DNA from: Cinclus cinclus
Lineage: Eukaryota; Chordata; Aves; Passeriformes; Cinclidae
Length of the DNA stretch: 64,000 nucleotides
Assembly (NCBI RefSeq): GCF_963662255.1
Contig: NW_026912178.1
Location: 744,001 to 808,000 of the forward strand
Reading direction: 5' to 3'
Part shown: positions 52,440-64,000 of the stretch, in pieces
Layout of the letters: the number at the start of each line of letters is the position of its first letter
Position numbering within the stretch: position 1 is the stretch's first letter
Notes under the pieces: generated by a model
Databases searched by the model: none
Told to the model about the DNA's origin: nothing
What the model saw: only the letters and a program-made list of their open reading frames with translations
Made by a program: the position numbers and the translations under genes

Positions 52440-54349
52440 CTATCCAAGATTCCCTTTTGACACCACGGGGCGCAAAAGGACCACGGATGAACTGTGACAG
52501 CATCGGGACCTATAGAAGCAAGGATTTATTATGACACCATGAAGGCCAAGAATCAAATGATTCATTGTGACATCAAGTGGCCTAAAAGGGCTTGGAATGC
52601 ATTGTGACACCACAGAGGTTAAGAGAAGCAGGGAACCATTGTGACCCAAGGGAGGCTAACAATCTAATGATCCATTGTGACACCAGGGGTTGTAATAGGG
52701 CAAGGAATGAATTGTGAAAGCATGGGGCACAATAAATCATGGAAATATTATGACACAATAGAGGCCAAGACTCAAATGATTCATTGTAACACCAAGTGGC
52801 CTAAAAGGGCATGGGATGCATTGTGACACCACAGGGGTTAAGAGAAGCAAGGAAGCATTCTGACCCAATGCAGGCTAACAATCTAAGAATCCCTTTTGAC
52901 ACCAGGGGGCGCAAAAGGACCACGGATGAACTGTGACAGCATGGGGACCTATAGAAGCAAGGATCTATTATGACACCATGAAGGCCAAGAATGAAATGAT
53001 TCATTGTGACATCAAGTGGCCTAAAAGGGCTTGGAATGCATTGTGACACCACAGAGGTTAAGAGAAGCAAGGAACCATTGTGACCCAAGGGAGGCTAACA
53101 ATCTAATGATCCATTGTGACACCAGGGGTTGTAATAGGGGCAGGGATGAATTGTGAAAGCATGGAGACCAAGAAAAACATGGAAACATTATGACACCATA
53201 GAGGCCAAGACTCAAATGATTCATTGTAACACCAAGTGGCCTAAAAGGTCATGGGATGCATTGTGACACCACAGGGGTTAAGAGAAGCAAGGAACCATTG
53301 TGACCCAATGTAGGCTAACAATCTAAGAATCTCTTTTGACACCAGGGGGCTCAAAAGGACCACGGATGAACTGTGACGGCATGGGGACCTATAGAAGCAA
53401 GGATCTATTATGACACCATGAAGGCCAAGAATCAAATGATTCATTGTGACATCAAGTGGCCTAAAAGGGCTTGGAATGCATTGTGACACCACAGAGGTTA
53501 AGAGAAGCAGGGAACCATTGTGGCCCAAGGGAGGCTAACAATCTAATGATCCCCTGTGACACCAGGGGTTGTAATAGGGCCAGGGATGAATTGTGAAAGC
53601 ATGGAGCCCAAGAAAAACATGGAAACATTATGACACCATAGAGGCCAAGACTCAAATGATTCATTGTAACACCAAGTGGCCTAAAAGGGCATGGGATGCA
53701 TTGTGACACCACAGGGGTTAAGAGAAGCAAGGAAGCATTCTGACCCAATGCAGGCTAACAATCTAAGAATCCCTTTTGACACCAGGGGGCGCAAAAGGAC
53801 CACGGATGAACTGTGACAGCATGGGGACCTATAGAAGCAAGGATCTATTATGACACCATGAAGGCCAAGAATCAAATGATTCATTGTGACATCAAGTGGC
53901 CTAAAAGGGCATGGGATGCATTGTGACACCGCAGGGGTTAAGAGAAGCAAGGAACCACTGTGACCCAAAGCAGGCTAACAATCTAAGAATCCCCTATGAC
54001 ACCAGGGGGCGCAAAAGGACCACGGATGAACTGTGAAAGCATGGGGCCCAAGAAAAACATGGAAACATTATGACAACATAGAGGCCAAGACTCGAATGAT
54101 TCATTGTATTACCAAGTGGCCTAAAAGGGCATGGGATGCATTGTGACACCACAGAGGTTAAGAGAAGCAGGGAACCATTGTGACCCAAGGGAGGCTAACA
54201 ATCTAAGAATCCCTTTTGACACCAGGGGGCGCAAAAGGACCACGGATGAACTGTGACAGCATGGGGACCTATAGAAGCAAGGATCTATTATGACACCATG
54301 AAGGCCAAGAAGCAAACGATTCATTGTGACATCAAGTGGCCTAAAAGGG
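52440..54349 (+). repeat. 9-monomer HOR, block II copy 3 (last monomer diverges)
   Basis: Shares AATGAAATGATTC near 52,990 and GACACCGCAGGGG near 53,927 with block I copy 2, and leaves the 1,980-bp period at the same place (about 54,350, equivalent to 8,619). A private GAATCTCTTTTGAC lies near 53,328. Confidence 0.87.
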
Positions 54350-57300
54350 CATGGGATGCATTGTGACACCACAGAGGTTAAGAGAAGCAAGGAACCATTG
54401 TGACCCAATGCAGGCTAACAATCTAAGAATCCCTTTTGACACCAGGGGGCGCAAAAGGGCCACGGATGAACTGTGACAGCATGGGGACCTATAGAAGCAA
54501 GGATCTATTATGACACCATGAAGGCCAAGAATCAAATGATTCATTGTGACATCAAGTGGCCTAAAAGGGCTTGGAATGCATTGTGACACCACAGAGGTTA
54601 AGAGAAGCAAGGAAGCATTGTGACCCAATGCAGGCTAACAATCTAATGATCCATTGTGACACCAGGGGTTGTAATAGGGCCAGGGATGAATTGTGAAAGC
54701 TTGGAGCCCAAGAAAAACATGGAAACATTATGACACCATAGAGGCCAAGACTCAAATGATTCATTGTAACACCAAGTGGCCTAAAAGGGCATGGGATGCA
54801 TTGTGACACCACAGGGGTTAAGAGAAGCAAGGAACCATTGTGACCCAAGGGAGGCTAACAATCTAAGAATCCCTTATGACACCAGGGTGCGCAAAAGGAC
54901 CACGGATGAACTGTGACAGCATGGGGACCTATAGAAGCAAGGATCTATTATGACACCATGAAGGCCCAGAATCAAATGATTCATTGTGACATCAAGTGGC
55001 CTAAAAGGGCTTGGAATGCATTGTGACACCACAGAGTTTAAGAGAAGCAGGGAACCATTGTGACCCAAGGGAGGCTAACAATCTAATGATCCCCTGTGAC
55101 ACCAGGGGTTGTAATAGGGCCAGGGATGGATTGTGAAAGCATGGGGTGCAATTAATCATGGAAATATTATGCCACCAAAAAGGCCAAGACTCAAATGATT
55201 CATTGTAACACCAAGTGGCCTTAAAGGGCATGGGATGCATTGTGACACCACAGAGGTTAAGAGAAGCAAGGAACCATTGTGACCCAATGCAGGCTAACAA
55301 TCTAAGAATCCCTTTTGACACCAGGGGGCGCAAAAGGACCACGGATGAACTGTGACAGCATGGGGACCTATAGAAGCAAGGATCTATTATGACACCATGA
55401 AGGCCAAGAATCAAATGATTCTTTGTGACATCAAGTGGCATAAAAGGGCATGGGTTGCATTGTGACACCACAGAGGTTAAGAGAAGCAAGGAACCATTGT
55501 GACCCACGGGAGGCTAACAATCTAATGATCCATTGTGACACCAGGGTTTGTAATAGGGCCAGGGATGAATTGCGAAAGCATGGGGCCCAAGAAAAACATG
55601 GAAACATTATGACACCATAGAGGCCAAGACTCAAATGATTCATTGTGACATCAAGTGGCCTAAAAGGGCATGGGATGCATTGTGACACCACAGAGGTTAA
55701 GAGAAGCAAGGAACCATTGTGGCCCCATGCAGGCTAACTATCCAAGATTCCCTTTTGACACCACGGGGCGCAAAAGGACCACGGATGAACTGTGACAGCA
55801 TGGGGACCTATAGAAGCAAGGATCTATTATGACACCATGAAGGCCAAGAATCAAATGATTCATTGTGACATCAAGTGGCCTAAAAGGGCTTGGAATGCAT
55901 TGTGACACCACAGAGGTTAAGAGAAGCAGGGAACCATTGTGACCCAAGGGAGGCTAACAATCTAATGATCCATTGTGACACCAGGGGTTGTAATAGGGCA
56001 AGGAATGAATTGTGAAAGCATGGGGCACAATAAATCATGGAAATATTATGACACAATAGAGGCCAAGACTCAAATGATTCATTGTAACACCAAGTGGCCT
56101 TAAAGGGCATGGGATGCATTGTGACACCACAGGGGTTAAGAGAAGCAAGGAAGCATTCTGACCCAATGCAGGCTAACAATCTAAGAATCCCTTTTGACAC
56201 CAGGGGGCGCAAAAGGACCACGGATGAACTGTGACAGCATGGGGACCTATAGAAGCAAGGATCTATTATGACACCATGAAGGCCAAGAATCAAATGATTC
56301 ATTGTGACATCAAGTGGCCTAAATGGGCTTGGAATGCATTGTGACACCACAGAGGTTAAGAGAAGCAAGGAACCATTGTGACCCAAGGGAGGCTAACAAT
56401 CTAATGATCCATTGTGACACCAGGGGTTGTAATAGGGCCAGGGATGAATTGTGAAAGCATGGAGACCAAGAAAAACATGGAAACATTATGACACCATAGA
56501 GGCCAAGACTCAAATGATTCATTGTAACACCAAGTGGCCTAAAAGGGCATGGGATGCATTGTGACACCACAGGGGTTAAGAGAAGCAAGGAACCATTGTG
56601 ACCCAATGTAGGCTAACAATCTAAGAATCCCTTTTGACACCAGGGGGCTCAAAAGGACCACGGATGAACTGTGACGGCATGGGGACCTATAGAAGCAAGG
56701 ATCTATTATGACACCATGAAGGCCAAGAATCAAATGATTCATTGTGACATCAAGTGGCCTAAAAGGGCTTGGAATGCATTGTGACACCACAGAGGTTAAG
56801 AGAAGCAGGGAACCATTGTGGCCCAAGGGAGGCTAACAATCTAATGATCCCCTGTGACACCAGGGGTTGTAATAGGGCCAGGGATGAATTGTGAAAGCAT
56901 GGAGCCCAAGAAAAACATGGAAACATTATGACACCATAGAGGCCAAGACTCAAATGATTCATTGTAACACCAAGTGGCCTAAAAGGGCATGGGATGCATT
57001 GTGACACCACAGGGGTTAAGAGAAGCAAGGAAGCATTCTGACCCAATGCAGGCTAACAATCTAAGAATCCCTTTTGACACCAGGGGGCGCAAAAGGACCA
57101 CGGATGAACTGTGACAGCATGGGGACCTATAGAAGCAAGGATCTATTATGACACCATGAAGGCCAAGAATCAAATGATTCATTGTGACATCAAGTGGCCT
57201 AAAAGGGCATGGGATGCATTGTGACACCACAGGGGTTAAGAGAAGCAAGGAACCACTGTGACCCAAAGCAGGCTAACAATCTAAGAATCCCCTATGACAC

Positions 57301-60300
57301 CAGGGGGCGCAAAAGGACCACGGATGAACTGTGAAAGCATGGGGCCCAAGAAAAACATGGAAACATTATGACAACATAGAGGCCAAGACTCGAATGATTC
57401 ATTGTATTACCAAGTGGCCTAAAAGGGCATGGGATGCATTGTGACACCACAGAGGTTAAGAGAAGCAGGGAACCATTGTGACCCAAGGGAGGCTAACAAT
57501 CTAAGAATCCCTTTTGACACCAGGGGGCGCAAAAGGACCACGGATGAACTGTGACAGCATGGGGACCTATAGAAGCAAGGATCTATTATGACACCATGAA
57601 GGCCAAGAAGCAAACGATTCATTGTGACATCAAGTGGCCTAAAAGGGCATGGGATGCATTGTGACACCACAGAGGTTAAGAGAAGCAAGGAACCATTGTG
57701 ACCCAATGCAGGCTAACAATCTAAGAATCCCTTTTGACACCAGGGGGCGCAAAAGGGCCACGGATGAACTGTGACAGCATGGGGACCTATAGAAACAAGG
57801 ATCTATTATGACACCATGAAGGCCAAGAATCAAATGATTCATTGTGACATCAAGTGGCCTAAAAGGGCTTGGAATGCATTGTGACACCACAGAGGTTAAG
57901 AGAAGCAAGGAAGCATTGTGACCCAAGGGAGGCTAACAATCTAATGATCCATTGTGACACCAGGGGTTGTAATAGGGCCAGGGATGAATTGTGAAAGCAT
58001 GGAGCCCAAGAAAAACATGGAAACATTATGACACCATAGAGGCCAAGACTCAAATGATTCATTGTAACACCAAGTGGCCTAAAAGGGCATGGGATGCATT
58101 GTGACACCACAGGGGTTAAGAGAAGCAAGGAACCATTGTGACCCAAGGGAGGCTAACAATCTAAGAATCCCTTATGACACCAGGGTGCGCAAAAGGACCA
58201 CGGATGAACTGTGACAGCATGGGGACCTATAGAAGCAAGGATCTATTATGACACCATGAAGGCCAAGAATCAAATGATTCTTTGTGACATCAAGTGGCAT
58301 AAAAGGGCATGGGTTGCATTGTGACACCGCAGAGGTTAAGAGAAGCAAGGAACCATTGTGACCCACGGGAGGCTAACAATCTAATGATCCATTGTGACAC
58401 CAGGGTTTGTAATAGGGCCAGGGATGAATTGCGAAAGCATGGGCCCCAAGAAAAACATGGAAACATTATGACACCATAGAGGCCAAGATTCAAATGATTC
58501 ATTGTAACACCAAGTGGCCTAAAAGGGCATGGGATGCATTGTGACACCACAGAGGTTAAGAGAAGCAAGGAACCATTGTGGCCCCATGCAGTCTAACTAT
58601 CCAAGATTCCCTTTTGACACCACGGGGCGCAAAAGGACCACGGATGAACTGTGACAGCATGGGGACCTATAGAAGCAAGGATTTATTATGACACCATGAA
58701 GGCCAAGAATCAAATGATTCATTGTGACATCAAGTGGCCTAAAAGGGCTTGGAATGCATTGTGACACCACAGAGGTTAAGAGAAGCAGGGAACCATTGTG
58801 ACCCATGGGAGGCTAACAATCTAATGATCCATTGTGACACCCAGGGTTGTAATAGGGCCAGGGATGAATTGTGAAAGCATGGGGCACAATAAATAATGGA
58901 AATATTATGACACAATAGAGGCCAGGACTCAAATGATTCATTGTAACACCAAGTGGCCTAAAAGGGCATGGGATGCATTGTGACACCACAGGGGTTAAGA
59001 GAAGCAAGGAAGCATTCTGACCCAATGCAGGCTAACAATCTAAGAATCCCTTTTGACACCAGGGGGCGCAAAAGGACAACGGATGAACTGTGACAGCATC
59101 GGACCTATAGAAGCAAGGATCTATTATGACACCATGAAGGCCAAGAATCAAATGATTCATTGTGACATCAAGTGGCCTAAAAGGGCTTGGAATGCATTGT
59201 GACACCACAGAGGTTAAGAGAAGCAAGGAACCATTGTGACCCAAGGGAGGCTAACAATCTAATGATCCATTGTGACACCAGGGGTTGTAATAGGGCCAGG
59301 GATGAATTGTGAAAGCATGGAGCCCAAGAAAAACATGGAAACATTATGACACCATAGAGGCCAAGACTCAAATGATTCATTGTAACACCAAGTGGCCTAA
59401 AAGGGCATGGGATGCATTGTGACACCACAGGGGTTAAGAGAAGCAAGGAACCATTGTGACCCAATGTAGGCTAACAATCTAAGAATCCCTTTTGACACCA
59501 GGGGGCTCAAAAGGACCACGGATGAACTGTGACAGCATGGGGACCTATAGAAGCAAGGATCTATTATGACACCATGAAGGCCAAGAATCAAATGATTCAT
59601 TGTGACATCAAGTGGCCTAAAAGGGCTTGGAATGCATTGTGACACCACAGAGGTTAAGAGAAGCAGGGAACCACTGTGGCCCAAGGGAGGCTAACAATCT
59701 AATGATCCCCTGTGACACCAGAGGTTGTAATAGGGCCAGGGATGAATTGTGAAAGCATGGGGCACAATAAATCATGGAAATATTATGACACCATAGAGGC
59801 CAAGATTCAAATGATTCATTGTAACACCAAGTGGCCTAAAAGGGCATGGGATGCATTGTGACACCACAGAGGTTAAGAGAAGCAGGGAACCATTGTGACC
59901 CAATGCAGGCTAACAATCTAAGAATCGCTTTTGACACCAGGGGGCGCAAAAGGACCACGGATGAACTGTGACAGCATGGGGACCTATAGAAGCAAGGATC
60001 TATTATGACACCATGAAGGCCAAGAATCAAATGATTCATTGTGACATCAAGTGGCCTAAAAGGGCATGGGATGCATTGTGACACCACAGAGGTTAAGAGA
60101 AGCAAGGAACCATTGTGACCCAATGCAGGCTAACAATCTAAGAATCCCTTTTGACACCAGGGGGCGCAAAAGGACCACGGATGAACTGTGACAGCATGGG
60201 GACCTATAGAAGCAAGGATCTATTATGACACCATGAAGGCCAAGAATCAAATGATTCATTGTGACATCAAGTGGCCTAAAAGGGCTTGGAATGCATTGTG

Positions 60301-62255
60301 ACACCACAGAGGTTAAGAGAAGCAAGGAACCATTGTGACCCAAGGGAGGCTAACAATCTAATGATCCATTGTGACACCAGGGTTTGTAATAGGGCCAGGG
60401 ATGAATTGTGAAAGCATGGGGCCCAAGAAAAACATGGAAACATTATGACACCATAGAGGCCAAGACTCAAATGATTCATTGTAACACCAAGTGGCCTAAA
60501 AGGGCATGGGATGCATTGTGACACCACAGAGGTTAAGAGAAGCAAGGAACCATTGTGGCCCAATGTAGGCTAACAATCTAAGAATCCCTTTTGACACCAG
60601 GGGGCTCAAAAGGACAACGGATGAACTGTGACGGCATGGGGACCTATAGAAGCAAGGATCTATTATGACACCATGAAGGCCAAGAATCAAATGATTCATT
60701 GTGACATCAAGTGGCCTAAAAGGGCTTGGAATGCATTGTGACACCACAGAGGTTAAGAGAAGCAGGGAACCATTGTGGCCCAAGGGAGGCTAACAATCTA
60801 ATGATCCCCTGTGACACCAGGGGTTGTAATAGGGCCAGGGATGAATTGTGAAAGCATGGAGCCCAAGAAAAACATGGAAACATTATGACACCATAGAGGC
60901 CAAGACTCAAATGATTCATTGTAACACCAAGTGGCCTAAAAGGGCATGGGATGCATTGTGACACCACAGGGGTTAAGAGAAGCAAGGAAGCATTCTGACC
61001 CAATGCAGGCTAACAATCTAAGAATCCCTTTTGACACCAGGGGGCGCAAAAGGACCACGGATGAACTGTGACAGCATGGGGACCTAAAGAAGCAAGGATC
61101 TATTATGACACCATGAAGGCCAAGAATCAAATGATTCATTGTGACATCAAGTGGCCTAAAAGGGCATGGGATGCATTGTGACACCACAGGGGTTAAGAGA
61201 AGCAAGGAACCACTGTGACCCAAAGCAGGCTAACAATCTAAGAATCCCCTATGACACCAGGGGGCGCAAAAGGACCACGGATGAACTGTGAAAGCATGGG
61301 GCCATGGAAAAACATGGAAACATTATGACAACATAGAGGCCAAGACTCGAATGATTCATTGTATTACCAAGTGGCCTAAAAGGGCATGGGATGCATTGTG
61401 ACACCACAGAGGTTAAGAGAAGCAGGGAACCATTGTGACCCAAGGGAGGCTAACAATCTAAGAATCCCTTTTGACACCAGGGGGCGCAAAAGGACCACGG
61501 ATGAACTGTGACAGCATGGGGACCTATAGAAGCAAGGATCTATTATGACACCATGAAGGCCAAGAAGCAAACGATTCATTGTGACATCAAATGGCCTAAA
61601 AGGGCATGGGATGCATTGTGACACCACAGAGGTTAAGAGAAGCAAGGAACCATTGTGACCCAATGCAGGCTAACAATCTAAGAATCCCTTTTGACACCAG
61701 GGGGCGCAAAAGGGCCACGGATGAACTGTGACAGCATGGGGACCTATAGAAACAAGGATCTATTATGACACCATGAAGGCCAAGAATCAAATGATTCATT
61801 GTGACATCAAGTGGCCTAAAAGGGCGTGGAATGCATTGTGACACCACAGAGGTTAAGAGAAGCAAGGAAGCATTGTGACCCAAGGGAGGCTAACAATCTA
61901 ATGATCCATTGTGACACCAGGGGTTGTAATAGGGCCAGGGATGAATTGTGAAAGCTTGGAGCCCAAGAAAAACATGGAAACATTATGACACCATAGAGGC
62001 CAAGACTCAAATGATTCATTGTAACACCAAGTGGCCTAAAAGGGCATGGGATGCATTGTGACACCACAGGGGTTAAGAGAAGCAAGGAACCATTGTGACC
62101 CAATGCAGGCTAACAATCTAAGAATCCCTTATGACACCAGGGTGCGCAAAAGGACCACGGATGAACTGTGACAGCATGGGGACCTATAGAAGCAAGGATC
62201 TATTATGACACCATGAAGGCCAAGAATCAAATGATTCATTGTGACATCAAGTGGC
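54350..62255 (+). repeat. Irregular HOR mosaic, block II
   Basis: Counterpart of 8,619-16,304 at offset 45,731, changing to 45,951 after about 60,936 because it keeps one monomer that block I has lost. It includes the same two-monomer absence at 58,172-58,290 and the same one-base loss near 59,099. No non-satellite sequence is present. Confidence 0.85.
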
Positions 62256-64000
62256 CTAAAAGGGCTTGGAATGCATTGTGACACCACAGAGTTTAAGAGA
62301 AGCAGGGAACCATTGTGACCCAAGGGAGGCTAACAATCTAATGATCCCCTGTGACACCAGGGGTTGTAATAGGGCCAGGGATGGATTGTGAAAGCATGGG
62401 GTGCAATTAATCATGGAAATATTATGCCACCAAAAAGGCCAAGACTCAAATGATTCATTGTAACACCAAGTGGCCTTAAAGGGCATGGGATGCATTGTGA
62501 CACCACAGAGGTTAAGAGAAGCAAGGAACCATTGTGACCCAATGCAGGCTAACAATCTAAGAATCCCTTTTGACACCAGGGGGCGCAAAAGGACCACGGA
62601 TGAACTGTGACAGCATGGGGACCTATAGAAGCAAGGATCTATTATGACACCATGAAGGCCAAGAATCAAATGATTCTTTGTGACATCAAGTGGCATAAAA
62701 GGGCATGGGTTGCATTGTGACACCGCAGAGGTTAAGAGAAGCAAGGAACCATTGTGACCCACGGGAGGCTAACAATCTAATGATCCATTGTGACACCAGG
62801 GTTTGTAATAGGGCCAGGGATGAATTGCGAAAGCATGGGGCCCAAGAAAAACATGGAAACATTATGACACCATAGAGGCCAAGACTCAAATGATTCATTG
62901 TGACATCAAGTGGCCTAAAAGGGCATGGGATGCATTGTGACACCACAGAGGTTAAGAGAAGCAAGGAACCATTGTGGCCCCATGCAGGCTAACTATCCAA
63001 GATTCCCTTTTGACACCACGGGGCGCAAAAGGACCACGGATGAACTGTGACAGCATGGGGACCTATAGAAGCAAGGATTTATTATGACACCATGAAGGCC
63101 AAGAATCAAATGATTCATTGTGACATCAAGTGGCCTAAAAGGGCTTGGAATGCATTGTGACACCACAGAGGTTAAGAGAAGCAGGGTACCATTGTGACCC
63201 ATGGGAGGCTAACAATCTAATGATCCATTGTGACACCCGGGGTTGTAATAGGGCCAGGGATGAATTGTGAAAGCATGGGGCACAATAAATCATGGAAATA
63301 TTATGACACAATAGAGGCCAAGACTCAAATGATTCATTGTAACACCAAGTGGCCTAAAAGGGCATGGGATGCATTGTGACACCACAGGGGTTAAGAGAAG
63401 CAAGGAAGCATTCTGACCCAATGCAGGCTAACAATCTAAGAATCCCTTTTGACACCAGGGGGCTCAAAAGGACCACGGATGAACTGTGACAGCATGGGGA
63501 CCTATAGAAGCAAGGATCTATTATGACACCATGAAGGCCAAGAATCAAATGATTCATTGTGACATCAAGTGGCCTAAAAGGGCTTGGAATGCATTGTGAC
63601 ACCACAGAGGTTAAGAGAAGCAGGGAACCACTGTGGCCCAAGGGAGGCTAACAATCTAATGATCCCCTGTGACACCAGGGGTTGTAATAGGGCCAGGGAT
63701 GAATTGTGAAAGCATGGGGCACAATAAATCATGAAAATATTATGACACCATAGAGGCCAAGATTCAAATGATTCATTGTAACACCAAGTGGCCTAAAAGG
63801 GCATGGGATGCATTGTGACACCACAGAGGTTAAGAGTAGCAGGGAACCATTGTGACCCAATGCAGGCTAACAATCTAAGAATCGCTTTTGACACCAGGGG
63901 GCGCAAAAGGACCACGGATGAACTGTGACAGCATGGGGACCTATAGAAGCAAGGATCTATTATGACACCATGAAGGCCAAGAATCAAATGATTCATTGTG
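62256..64000 (+). repeat. 19-monomer HOR, partial copy cut by window end
   Basis: Follows 16,305-18,049 at offset 45,951 with the class-D unit near 62,399, ATTCTTTGTGACATC near 62,673 and class-C units near 63,278 and 63,718. It shows TAAGAGTAGCAGGG near 63,831, shared with 17,880, 26,013, 36,346 and 42,501. The 4,177-bp HOR therefore probably continues to the right of the window. Confidence 0.85.

Larger units (their letters stand above)
1..64000 (+). repeat. Satellite DNA array, 220-bp monomer, fills window
   Basis: The same 220-bp unit recurs from first to last base, always in the same orientation, about 291 times. Landmarks in almost every monomer are ATGCATTGTGACACCAC at the unit boundary and AATGATTCATT near its 3' end. 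GC is about 45%. The strand shown is purine-rich: the class-A unit at consensus has 80 A, 58 G, 41 C and 41 T. No unique sequence, transposon, microsatellite tract or inverted copy interrupts it, and both ends are cut by the window edge. Spacing is 220 bp for most units, 219 bp for classes C and D, and 221 bp in a few units with an added A. The family is not one I recognise; candidate roles are centromeric or pericentromeric satellite or a macrosatellite. Confidence 0.99.
44851..64000 (+). repeat. Long duplicated block, copy II
   Basis: Counterpart of 1-18,049, cut by the window end, which aligns with 18,049. It differs from copy I by lacking five monomers around 45,782-45,900, having a third copy of the 1,980-bp unit (48,480-54,349 against 4,729-8,618), and keeping one monomer at about 60,936-61,155 that copy I has lost near 15,280. 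Base changes between the copies are sparse, for example CACCCGGGG near 13,110 against CACCCAGGG near 58,840. Confidence 0.92.

Noticed and set aside
1..64000. CENP-B box
   Set aside because: I searched for TTCG followed by CGGG at the right spacing on both strands and found no match; the few CpGs lie in other contexts (GGGCGC, CCACGG, CCGCAG, ACTCGAATG).
1..64000. Bacterial or phage origin of the window
   Set aside because: Sixty-four kilobases of non-coding tandem repeats with higher-order structure and CpG depletion does not fit prokaryotic or phage DNA.
1..64000. Assembly artefact made by looping one read
   Set aside because: Copies differ by many private single-base variants and by different whole-monomer gains and losses, which a simple loop would not create. 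Local copy number could still be wrong and needs read support.

Overview
The whole 64 kb window is one uninterrupted head-to-tail satellite DNA array. I find no gene, RNA gene, transposable element, inversion or stretch of unique sequence, and the array runs off both ends. The basic unit is about 220 bp (about 291 copies; 219- and 221-bp variants occur). Each 220-bp monomer is made of six diverged sub-repeats of 36-37 bp, each starting with a version of ATTGTGACACC, so a 37-bp minisatellite was probably amplified six-fold into the present monomer. Two main monomer classes alternate irregularly. Class A has GGGGTTGTAATAGGG in its third sub-repeat and has no CpG in its consensus. Class B has CACCAGGGGGCGC there and carries CpGs. 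Two 219-bp relatives of class A (called C and D below) have a changed fourth sub-repeat.

The organism is certainly a eukaryote and most likely an animal, probably a vertebrate. This is inferred from the satellite type, CpG depletion outside a few sites, GC near 45% and a vertebrate-like CTCF core in class B. I do not recognise the satellite family and cannot name the species. The gap-free assembly of so long an array suggests long-read data.

Layout. Positions 1-18,049 and 44,851-64,000 are two copies of one long block, offset by 43.8-46.0 kb because of internal gains and losses of whole monomers. Each contains a tandem 9-monomer higher-order repeat (HOR) of 1,980 bp, with two copies at 4,729-8,618 and three at 48,480-54,349, followed by an irregular mosaic (8,619-16,304 and its counterpart). 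From 16,305 to about 40,892 lies a 19-monomer HOR of 4,177 bp, with full copies at 16,305, 24,439 and 28,616 and altered copies at 20,482, 32,793 and 38,508. A larger duplication of about 8 kb (about 14.3-22.3 kb against 22.2-30.4 kb) overlies it. Positions 40,893-44,850 form an 18-monomer unit (3,958 bp) that starts with a third partial copy of the window's first 1.4 kb.

Nothing here works together as genes. The biology is repeat evolution (unequal exchange, short gene-conversion patches, HOR formation) and possibly chromatin organisation: about 110 same-strand near-consensus CTCF cores lie in the array. Centromeric, pericentromeric or CTCF-type macrosatellite identity cannot be settled from sequence alone. 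The short reverse-strand open frames seen throughout are by-products of the repeat, because the 220-nt period is not a multiple of three.
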